A stretch of 64,000 bases of DNA from Reinekea marina. Its GTDB lineage: Bacteria; Pseudomonadota; Gammaproteobacteria; Pseudomonadales; Natronospirillaceae. The translations under genes were made by a program, and so were the position numbers. This document shows positions 57,335-64,000 of this stretch, one piece after another; within the stretch, counting starts at the first letter, position 1; each line of letters opens with the position of its first letter. The notes under the pieces were generated by a model. It was not told the DNA's origin, searched no databases, and was given only the letters and a program-made list of their open reading frames with translations. The stretch is from NCBI RefSeq assembly GCF_030409715.1, contig NZ_JAUFQI010000001.1, forward strand, positions 916,001 to 980,000. Reading direction: 5' to 3'.

Positions 57335-58072
57335 ATGTTTACCTTGGTAAAACACCCAGAAGGTTGGGTAGAGAAAGCCCATGATCACCAGAAATATGTT
57401 TTGGATCAATTCAGCGGTATTAAGCCGACGGAGTTGAAGATTAACCGTGAACAATTGGACGAAGATACCCTGGCCAAAGCTGCCGTTGTGCATGTTGTTA
57501 AAGGGTCCATAGGAATAGCAGCCGCGAATAACCGTTTATTTGCCATGGAAGCCGGTGATTGCTGGCTGGGCTACACCGGTGAATTGTTGCAGTGGTATCA
57601 AGAAGGTGCGCTCGAACTGGAAGTTTGGGACTGGGACGACATAAATGCCCAAAGTATCCCTAATATCATTCACGGGTTCTCTGATTTGATGATTGAGCTC
57701 ATGAGCCACAACACAGCGGTGCCTCCTGATCCTATGCCGGGGTTTGATTTTTTCCAATCTGGCGAGGTTATTATTAAAGAGGGGGAACCTGCCGATGCGG
57801 TGTATACACTTATACAAGGTAAAGCCAAGGTGATGATCGATGGTCAACAAGTCGGTGAAGCCAAAGAGAATGAAATTATAGGGCTTCAAGCGATGCTGCT
57901 GAAAACTACGCGAACCGCATCGGTTGTTGCAGATGGACCATGTTCTGCCGTACGCGTCAATTACGATAAGTTTCGATCGCTCATCGAAACGAGACCTGAG
58001 TTGGTGATTTCTACCTTAGAAACCATGGCGCTGCAAATTGCACGAGCCAATGAATTAATTACCAAACCATAG
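57335..58072 (+). CDS. Cyclic-nucleotide-binding-domain protein
   Basis: A 245-residue protein. The first 120 residues are of unknown type. From about 135 a cyclic-nucleotide-binding beta-roll is visible: F-F-Q-S-G-E-V-I-I-K-E-G-E-P-A-D-A-V-Y-T-L-I-Q-G-K-A-K-V, then G-L-Q-A-M-L and R-T-A-S-V-V-A-D. No DNA-binding domain follows, so it is a signalling adaptor rather than a Crp-type regulator. Whether it binds cAMP or c-di-GMP is unknown. It is paired with the HDOD gene just upstream. Confidence 0.75.
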   Translation: MFTLVKHPEGWVEKAHDHQKYVLDQFSGIKPTELKINREQLDEDTLAKAAVVHVVKGSIGIAAANNRLFAMEAGDCWLGYTGELLQWYQEGALELEVWDWDDINAQSIPNIIHGFSDLMIELMSHNTAVPPDPMPGFDFFQSGEVIIKEGEPADAVYTLIQGKAKVMIDGQQVGEAKENEIIGLQAMLLKTTRTASVVADGPCSAVRVNYDKFRSLIETRPELVISTLETMALQIARANELITKP

Positions 58073-58080
58073 TAAAAAGC

Positions 58081-58108
58081 AAAAAAAAGCCCGCAATAAA
58101 TGCGGGCT
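58081..58108 (-). terminator. Rho-independent terminator of ilvC
   Basis: AGCCCGCA (58088-58095) pairs with TGCGGGCT (58101-58108). The plus-strand A-run before it is a T-run on the minus strand, so it stops ilvC. On the plus strand no T-run follows. Confidence 0.85.
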
Positions 58109-58155
58109 AATGCTCATTCCCTTTTGGGGACCTCACTGAGAAGTGAGAAGCTAAC

Positions 58156-59637
58156 TTAAGCTTCTACAATTCGTTTCATGTCAGTCATATAGCCGCGAAG
58201 CTCTTCACCAACATACTCAATTGGGTGATTCCGAATAGCATCGTTAATTTGAACGAGTTCGAAGTTATCAACCGAGTTTGATTCTGAATTTAAGCCTTTT
58301 CCGATTACCGATGCATCTACTTTCTTCATGATGGTGTCTGCAAGCAATGGCACCGCCGCATTCGCAAATAAGTAGTTACCATATTCTGCGGTATCGCTGA
58401 TCACAACATTCATTTCATAAAGCTTCTTACGAGCAATGGTATTTGCTATAAGTGGAAGCTCATGAAGTGATTCATAATAAGCACTTTCTTCCACAATGCC
58501 GCTTTCAACCATGGTTTCGAACGCGAGTTCAACACCTGATTTCACCATAGCGATCATTAAAATGCCATTATCAAAGTAATCTTGTTCGTCTAAATCATTT
58601 GGCAGTTCAGGCGCTTTTTCAAAAGCAGTCTGCCCAGTTTCTTCACGCCAGCCTAATAAATCTTTATCGTCTGCATCCCAATCGGCCATCATTGTTTGCG
58701 AGAAGTGACCACTGATGATGTCATCTTGATGCTTACGGAATAGCGGGCGCATGATTTCTTTTAACTCTTCTGAAAGTTCAAACGCTTTCACCTTAGATGG
58801 GTTATCTAAACGATCCATCATATTGGTGATGCCGCCTAATTTTAACGCCTCAGTCACTGTTTCCCAGCCGTATTGAACTAGCTTGGCTGCATAACTTGCA
58901 TCTACGCCTTCTTCAATCATCTTGTCGTAGCAAAGAATAGAGCCCGCTTGCAGCATGCCGCATAGAATCGTTTGCTCACCCATTAAATCTGATTTTACTT
59001 CTGCCACGAACGAGCTTTCTAAAACGCCGGCGCGGTGACCACCTGTTGCTGCAGCCCAAGCTTTAGCCATTTCATGTCCTTCGCCTTTAGGATCGTTTTC
59101 AGGGTGAACGGCCATGAGAGTTGGAACACCAAAACCACGCTTATATTCTTCGCGTACTTCAGTACCTGGGCACTTCGGCGCTACCATAATAACAGTGATG
59201 TCTTCACGTATTTTTTGGCCCACTTCAACAATGTTAAAACCGTGAGAATAACCTAGAGCTGAGCCTTGTTTCATCAATGGCATTACCGCATTAACAACCG
59301 ATGAATGCTGCTTATCTGGCGTTAGATTAATTACTAAATCGGCCGTTGGAATTAAGTCTTCATAGGAGCCCACGTTAAAGCCATTTTCGCTGGCGTTTTT
59401 AAACGACTGGCGCTTTTCATCAATCGCGGCTTGGCGAAGCGCGTATGAAACGTCTAAGCCAGAATCGCGCATATTCAAACCTTGGTTCAAGCCTTGCGCA
59501 CCACAACCGACAATAACAATTTTCTTTCCTTTAAGGGCATCGCACTCGTTGGCAAACTCATCGCGGCCCATAAAGCGGCAAACGCCTAGTTGAGCTAACT
59601 GCTCGCGTAGATTCAAAGTATTAAAATAATTAGACAT
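58156..59637 (-). CDS. ilvC: Ketol-acid reductoisomerase, class II (long form)
   Basis: Second step of branched-chain amino acid synthesis, NADPH-dependent. The 493 residues are the enteric class II length, with a doubled C-terminal knotted domain, unlike the roughly 340-residue class I enzyme of Pseudomonas. The N-terminus has [13 protein letters not shown] for NADPH and [18 protein letters not shown] is the acid-binding region. The start at 59637 matches M-S-N-Y-F-N-T-L-N; the frame is open to 59733. It is regulated most likely by the ilvY product encoded nearby. Confidence 0.97.
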   Translation of the reverse strand: MSNYFNTLNLREQLAQLGVCRFMGRDEFANECDALKGKKIVIVGCGAQGLNQGLNMRDSGLDVSYALRQAAIDEKRQSFKNASENGFNVGSYEDLIPTADLVINLTPDKQHSSVVNAVMPLMKQGSALGYSHGFNIVEVGQKIREDITVIMVAPKCPGTEVREEYKRGFGVPTLMAVHPENDPKGEGHEMAKAWAAATGGHRAGVLESSFVAEVKSDLMGEQTILCGMLQAGSILCYDKMIEEGVDASYAAKLVQYGWETVTEALKLGGITNMMDRLDNPSKVKAFELSEELKEIMRPLFRKHQDDIISGHFSQTMMADWDADDKDLLGWREETGQTAFEKAPELPNDLDEQDYFDNGILMIAMVKSGVELAFETMVESGIVEESAYYESLHELPLIANTIARKKLYEMNVVISDTAEYGNYLFANAAVPLLADTIMKKVDASVIGKGLNSESNSVDNFELVQINDAIRNHPIEYVGEELRGYMTDMKRIVEA

Positions 59638-59722
59638 AAATAAAGATACCCGTAATGTTGTATGTGGTTTAGTACCACCGTTGCAATGCAGTCTAGCGAA
59701 ACCTTCGTGTTGCTTAAAATGA

Positions 59723-59734
59723 ATTGTTGGCAAT
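59723..59734. promoter_or_regulatory. Dyad upstream of ilvC (possible regulator site)
   Basis: ATTG, four bases, CAAT lies about 86 bases before ilvC, in a region where an IlvY site would be expected. The match is short and no consensus is available from this sequence alone. Confidence 0.25.
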
Positions 59735-59809
59735 CAAGTGTTGCAGTAAATGGCATTAAGAACATTTAGGTCAAAATTCATGCATTTTTGGCAAATTTTA
59801 GTCGCTAAA

Positions 59810-61339
59810 TCAGGGCGCTTCCAGTGGAATCATTAGGGTAACTTGAGTGCCTACCCCGACCTGGGAATCAACTCGAACCTTGCCCCCTAATGTCGCTGTC
59901 GTTAGGTTATGAATTATATGCATGCCTAACCCGCTGCCGCCTTTTCCGAGTTTGGTGGTGAAAAAGGGTTCAAAAATGCGTTTTTTAACATCTTGTGGCA
60001 TCCCTTGCCCGTCATCAATAACCTTAATTTCTACTTGCGTCACATGAGGGATCACTTCGATAATAACTTGACCGGCGGCTTTAGCCTCTAGACCATGGAG
60101 TAATGCATTGTTTATTAAATTGGTAATGACTTGACTGAGCACTCCTGGGTAGCTGTTTAGCTCAACGTCTTCTTTCAGTATTACGTTTAAAGTGTGAGGC
60201 GTTGTTTTAAAAATATGCAATAAAGTGGCCTGAACTTCTAAGATAAAGGAGTTGACCATAAAGCTTCGACGCTGGTCACTGGTCCGGTCGACAGCTATTT
60301 GCTTGAAGCTTTGAACCAGCTTTATTGCTTTATCCAAATTTCTTTCGAGTAATTGGCTACCTTCTATCATTTCGGATATTTCAGACTCAAATTGACTTTG
60401 TGTCATAGATCCTGATTTGAACGCATTGTTTAGCCTAGTTGCACTTTCATACAGCGAGTTCGCCATGACTTTCCCGTTACCAATGGGCGTATTGAGTTCG
60501 TGAGATACACCGGCCACAAGCGAGCCTAAGGCGGCTAGTTTTTCATTTTCCACGATATTGTCTTTAGCGCCCTCTAGCCTTTGAATGGCCATGGTTAATT
60601 CGGAGTTGAGTTGTAATAACTCTTGCGTGCGCTTTTCTACACGCTCCTCTAAAAGACCAAATGAATTTCTAAGTGCTTCCTTCATGATATTGAGTTCTTT
60701 GGCTACATCAGCAAATTCATCGTTAAAGAGGGTTGGTATATGGGTATCAAATCGTTGTTGAGAGATCTCTTGTGCACCCTGTTTGATTTTTGCCAAGGGG
60801 ATAGTTACTCGGCGGTTAATCACAAATAATATAACGGTCAGTGATATAACGGCTTGAATGGCAATGATGAAGAGTATTCTAACTGAGTCACTGATGGCAG
60901 CCTCTCGTGCAGGCACTAAGCTGTACTCTAAGCTAACGAGGCCTATCGGCGACTCATTATAGATAACCTCAGAGGACTTTTTTATAAACAGTCCGCTTTT
61001 GATCAAGCTCGAATAATTCTTCTTTTTATAGTTTATAAATGGTTCACCGGTGTCGTCGACGACTTCAATGCTCAATACGGCATCATTTAATACAATGCCT
61101 GCAATTAAACTCTGAGCATCTTTTTGCGTTAAGGTCCAAAGTGGAATCTGAATGCCGCTTTCTAGTACTTTTAAAAGGGCATTGGCTTGCTCAGTGGAGC
61201 GGACGGTGGTTTCAGATTTAAATCGGCTGTAAATCTCAATCATGCTGACCAGAACGGCGGGGACGACAATAGAAATCATTGCCACTATAGACAGATACCA
61301 GTTGAGCTTACTGTACCTAGAGCGAGGTTTTAGGCTCAT
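59810..61339 (-). CDS. Orphan sensor histidine kinase
   Basis: A 509-residue membrane kinase: helix at about 15-35, a periplasmic sensor region (about 36-150), second helix (about 155-175), HAMP linker, a coiled coil (about 230-270), phosphoacceptor H280 in V-S-H-E-L-N-T-P, then N box N-L-I-N-N-A and G-S-G-L-G-M-H. There is no adjacent response regulator. It lies between ilvC and ilvY, which are normally neighbours. The signal is unknown. Confidence 0.85.
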   Translation of the reverse strand: MSLKPRSRYSKLNWYLSIVAMISIVVPAVLVSMIEIYSRFKSETTVRSTEQANALLKVLESGIQIPLWTLTQKDAQSLIAGIVLNDAVLSIEVVDDTGEPFINYKKKNYSSLIKSGLFIKKSSEVIYNESPIGLVSLEYSLVPAREAAISDSVRILFIIAIQAVISLTVILFVINRRVTIPLAKIKQGAQEISQQRFDTHIPTLFNDEFADVAKELNIMKEALRNSFGLLEERVEKRTQELLQLNSELTMAIQRLEGAKDNIVENEKLAALGSLVAGVSHELNTPIGNGKVMANSLYESATRLNNAFKSGSMTQSQFESEISEMIEGSQLLERNLDKAIKLVQSFKQIAVDRTSDQRRSFMVNSFILEVQATLLHIFKTTPHTLNVILKEDVELNSYPGVLSQVITNLINNALLHGLEAKAAGQVIIEVIPHVTQVEIKVIDDGQGMPQDVKKRIFEPFFTTKLGKGGSGLGMHIIHNLTTATLGGKVRVDSQVGVGTQVTLMIPLEAP

Positions 61340-61571
61340 AGATTACATACTCGAAATGTTTTGATGCTTATCTTCAACAGCACGGCAGGCATAGTGGTTT
61401 TTTGTATTTCTTATTGCTTAATTACATTCTAGATGACAGGTTAAAAAACCGCCAATTTTAACTGTTGATATCGAATGAATGGCACTTTAAGGCTTTTTTA
61501 GAATTTATTGTTGCGATAGCTGCAACACAAAGTCGGGCATGGCATAATAGGGTGACCATTTGGAGGTAACT

Positions 61572-62471
61572 ATGGATCTTCGTGCGCTGCGCCAATTTAT
61601 ACACCTTTCTCAAACCTTGCACTACGGTAAAACGTCAGAGGCAATGCATGTCAGCCCTTCGACTTTAAGCCGCTCTATTGCGCGGCTAGAAGACGAATTA
61701 GGGTCTACATTATTTGAGCGTGACAACCGTACGGTTGTTTTAACCCAAGCGGGACGCCAGTTTCGAGAGTTTGCTGAAGCAACGTTGACCCACTGGCAAG
61801 ACCTTAAGCACCGTTTAAAGAATAATCCTGTCGAGTTAACAGGGCAAATACGTCTGTATTGCACGGTAACAGCCACCTATTCGTTCATGTCGATTTTATT
61901 GACCGAATTTCGAAAGTCTTTCCCGAATATTGAAGTTCAGCTCGAAACGGGAGATGGAGCTCAGGCCGTTCAAAAGGTGATGGACGATGAAGCCGACATT
62001 GCCGTAGCGCCTTTGCCAGACCAACTGCCCAACCCGTTGTTGTTTAAATCGTTAGTTAAGACACCACTTGAGTTTATTGCGCCGGCAGAAGAAGGCCCTG
62101 TCAATGCGCTGCTAGAGCAAACGCCGGTAACTTGGGGGCAAGTGCCATTTGTTATGTCGGAATTTGGTTTAACTCGTAAGCGTTTAGATCAATGGTTTCG
62201 CTCGCAAAGCTTAAAGCCCAATATCTACGCCCAAGTTGCTGGGCATGAAGCCATTGTAGCGATGGTCGGTCTAGGATTCGGTGTGGGTGTGGTGCCTCGA
62301 TTGGTCATTGAAAATTCACCTTTAGAAAATAAAATCCGAGTATTGGATGTTGAAAAGCCATTGCAGCCCTTTGATGTGGGTGTTTGCGTACTTAACCGGC
62401 GGTTGCAAGACCCTCTGGTTAACGCATTTTGGAAGACAGCCAGTACCATTTCGTTAAAAGAGACTTCGTAA
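61572..62471 (+). CDS. ilvY: LysR-type regulator IlvY
   Basis: Activator of ilvC in response to acetolactate or acetohydroxybutyrate. 299 residues. N-terminal helix-turn-helix with A-M-H-V-S-P-S-T-L-S-R-S, and R-D-N-R-T-V-V-L-T-Q-A-G. ATG at 61572 has GGAGG 5 bases before and begins M-D-L-R-A-L-R-Q-F, the family start; the TTG at 61560 is rejected. In E. coli ilvY is directly divergent from ilvC; here a kinase gene lies between. pssA follows by 1 base, so they are probably co-transcribed. Confidence 0.93.
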   Translation: MDLRALRQFIHLSQTLHYGKTSEAMHVSPSTLSRSIARLEDELGSTLFERDNRTVVLTQAGRQFREFAEATLTHWQDLKHRLKNNPVELTGQIRLYCTVTATYSFMSILLTEFRKSFPNIEVQLETGDGAQAVQKVMDDEADIAVAPLPDQLPNPLLFKSLVKTPLEFIAPAEEGPVNALLEQTPVTWGQVPFVMSEFGLTRKRLDQWFRSQSLKPNIYAQVAGHEAIVAMVGLGFGVGVVPRLVIENSPLENKIRVLDVEKPLQPFDVGVCVLNRRLQDPLVNAFWKTASTISLKETS

Positions 62472-62472
62472 T

Positions 62473-63273
62473 ATGTCAAAGCCAGAGAATGAAACACATT
62501 CAGACGATGTGACGTCTGCAGATCAGGCAAATGAGCCCCATCATCACCATCGTCGTGGTGTGTATCTGATACCTAATTTACTGACAACGAGTGCCTTGTT
62601 TGCAGGGTTCTTTTCAATAATTTCGTCTATCAATGGCGATTTTATTAAAGCCAGTATTGCTATTTTTATCGCACAACTGCTCGATGGTGCCGATGGCCGT
62701 GTGGCCAGAATGACGCACACTCAAAGTGAGTTTGGTGCGCAATACGACAGTATGTCCGATCTTATGGCCTTTGGCGTAGCACCTGCACTATTAGCGTTTC
62801 AGTGGTCTTTAAGTGGTATGGGGCAAGCTGGTTGGGTGGCTGCGTTTATCTTTGTTGCGGGTGCAGCACTGCGGTTAGCGCGTTTTAACGTTCAAATTAG
62901 TAAAGTGGATAAAAAGTACTTTGTTGGTTTAGCCAGCCCTGCGGGTGCGGGTGTTATTTGGGCGACGGTTTGGTCTTTAGCCGACTTTGGCGTTACGGGT
63001 GATCAGGTCGCTTGGCTTATGGTCATTCTAGTGCCGGTCATTGGTGCAATGATGTTATCACCTATTCGTTATTACTCTTTCAAAGACATTGGCGGGCAAA
63101 GAACTGTACCATTTTTTGTATTAATGGCCATTGTGCTGGTTTTTGCCTTAATAGCGCTTGATCCGCCGCGTGTATTCCTAGGGTTTGCGGTTATCTATGC
63201 GTTGCACGGCCCGGTGATGGAAGTTGTGCGATGGAGCAAAAAGCGAAAAGCGAAAGAACTAAATCCAAAATAA
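62473..63273 (+). CDS. pssA: CDP-diacylglycerol-serine O-phosphatidyltransferase
   Basis: Makes phosphatidylserine, the phosphatidylethanolamine precursor; inner membrane. The 266 residues have about seven helices and the CDP-alcohol phosphotransferase signature D-G-x-D-G-R-V-A-R, eight residues, G-x-x-x-D-x-x-x-D at about 73-98. An N-terminal acidic and His-rich tail precedes. This is the Bacillus/Pseudomonas-like membrane form, not the E. coli PssA. Confidence 0.95.
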   Translation: MSKPENETHSDDVTSADQANEPHHHHRRGVYLIPNLLTTSALFAGFFSIISSINGDFIKASIAIFIAQLLDGADGRVARMTHTQSEFGAQYDSMSDLMAFGVAPALLAFQWSLSGMGQAGWVAAFIFVAGAALRLARFNVQISKVDKKYFVGLASPAGAGVIWATVWSLADFGVTGDQVAWLMVILVPVIGAMMLSPIRYYSFKDIGGQRTVPFFVLMAIVLVFALIALDPPRVFLGFAVIYALHGPVMEVVRWSKKRKAKELNPK

Positions 63274-63317
63274 GTTGTCTGTTGTATATATTTCTAAACT
63301 TATAAGCGGAACATACT

Positions 63318-64000
63318 ATGGCCAAGCTAGTTTTACCTGATACCGAAAACGATGTAACGCCGAAGCCACTGTTTTTAAACCGCCGAACAATTATAAAGTC
63401 GGCCGGTGCTGCATTACTCGCAAGCGCCGCGCCTTCTATTCTTGCTAGTCAATCAGCCCCTTCCTGGTTGAGCCAAAAAATATCCAATACCGTTTTTCGA
63501 GGCGTCACAACCGATGAAGCCGTAACTGATCAGTATGACGCGACTCGGTACAATAACTTTTATGAATTCGGAACAGGAAAGGATGATCCGGCTAAATACG
63601 CTGATGAGTTTAATCCTTACCCTTGGCAGATTTCTGTAGAAGGTGAATGTGATGCGCCAGGCGTTTTATCGCTAGAAGACCTTATAGTTTCTAAATCATT
63701 AGAAGAACGAATTTATCGTTTACGCTGCGTCGAAGCTTGGTCGATGGTGATTCCTTGGACAGGCATAGAGCTGGGCTCACTTTTAAAACGCTTTAAACCG
63801 AATAGCCGCGCAAAATATGTCGTGTTTGAATCGGTTGTTCGTGAAGAGGAGTTAAGAGGGCAGCGTGATCGATTCTCTTTTATCGATTGGCCTTATGTTG
63901 AAGGCTTAAGAATAGATGAGGCCATGCACTCATTATCGTTTTTAGCCGTAGGCATGTATGGCGAGCCTCTGCCAAACCAAAATGGTGCACCCATTCGACT
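63318..64000 (+). CDS. msrP: Periplasmic methionine-sulfoxide reductase catalytic subunit MsrP (3' end outside window)
   Basis: Molybdopterin enzyme that repairs oxidised methionines in periplasmic proteins with membrane partner MsrQ. The first 227 codons are present. A Tat signal N-R-R-T-I-I-K-S lies at 21-28, with hydrophobic stretch to about 43. C137 in L-R-C-V-E-A-W-S is the likely molybdenum ligand, and W-T-G-I-E-L follows. E-F-N-P-Y-P-W and F-Y-E-F-G-T-G-K match the family. msrQ would be expected just beyond the window. Confidence 0.93.
   Translation, partial: MAKLVLPDTENDVTPKPLFLNRRTIIKSAGAALLASAAPSILASQSAPSWLSQKISNTVFRGVTTDEAVTDQYDATRYNNFYEFGTGKDDPAKYADEFNPYPWQISVEGECDAPGVLSLEDLIVSKSLEERIYRLRCVEAWSMVIPWTGIELGSLLKRFKPNSRAKYVVFESVVREEELRGQRDRFSFIDWPYVEGLRIDEAMHSLSFLAVGMYGEPLPNQNGAPIR

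Noticed and set aside
58081..58108. Terminator for the cyclic-nucleotide-domain gene on the plus strand
   Set aside because: The T-run is on the minus strand, so it serves ilvC; the plus strand has no T-run after the stem.
1..64000. tRNA, rRNA or mobile-element genes
   Set aside because: No cloverleaf, rRNA core or transposase/integrase motif was found on reading; small tRNA-like folds cannot be excluded without a scan.

Overview
The window looks like a chromosomal core segment of a marine-type gammaproteobacterium. Evidence is the gene content (TamB, RpsT, ClpB, BamD, class II IlvC with IlvY, type IV pilus minor pilins) and a gene order close to that of Pseudomonas aeruginosa over the clpB-pgeF-rluD-bamD-pilSR-fimT-pilE/fimU-ispH-fkpB-ileS-ribF-murJ-rpsT stretch. 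Moderate GC and protein similarity suggest an Oceanospirillales-like relative (Saccharospirillum/Reinekea type); that placement is inference from memory, not a search. No rRNA, tRNA, CRISPR, phage, transposase or integrase gene was recognised. Both window edges cut genes: tamB at the left, msrP at the right.

Layout. 1-9.6 kb: tamB (5' truncated), a universal stress protein, a heterodimeric ABC exporter pair (mdlA/mdlB type), a DUF3530 exported protein and rpe. 9.7-19 kb: a Cof-type HAD phosphatase, an EamA transporter, a haem-motif lipoprotein, a VF530-type protein, an MFS transporter, L-serine dehydratase sdaA, a CHASE-PAS-GGDEF-EAL protein and a second haem-motif lipoprotein. 19-23.3 kb: a 549-bp intergenic region with a DnaA box and a possible small RNA, then nrdR-ribD-ribB(X)-ribH-nusB. 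23.3-24.5 kb: three near-identical 354-bp tandem repeats built around a 7-mer family. 24.5-34.5 kb: an FMN hydroxy-acid dehydrogenase, a membrane coiled-coil protein, rpsT, murJ, an unknown gene, ribF, ileS, fkpB and ispH. 34.6-45.5 kb: the minor pilin operon fimU-pilV-pilW-pilX-pilY1-pilY2-like-pilE, then fimT and pilS-pilR on the other strand. 45.6-53.3 kb: nadE, a HAD phosphatase, bamD, rluD, pgeF and clpB (with a good sigma32-type promoter). 53.5-64 kb: ilvI-ilvH, a signalling pair (EAL-HDOD protein and cyclic-nucleotide-domain protein), ilvC, an orphan histidine kinase, ilvY, pssA and msrP.

The genes fall into coherent jobs: flavin supply (ribD, ribB, ribH, ribF, with ribE absent here), branched-chain amino acid synthesis (ilvIH, ilvC and its regulator ilvY), envelope assembly (tamB, bamD, murJ, pssA), and type IV pilus priming with its two-component regulator. 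Departures from familiar gene order are the most informative part: ribE is missing from the rib operon, lspA is missing between ileS and fkpB, and signalling genes are inserted within the ilv block. I did not find a clearly new multi-gene system. The best leads are the possible DnaA-box-associated small RNA upstream of nrdR, the 354-bp repeat array, the two haem-motif lipoproteins, and a 45-residue membrane protein gene whose stop lies in the ilvH terminator.
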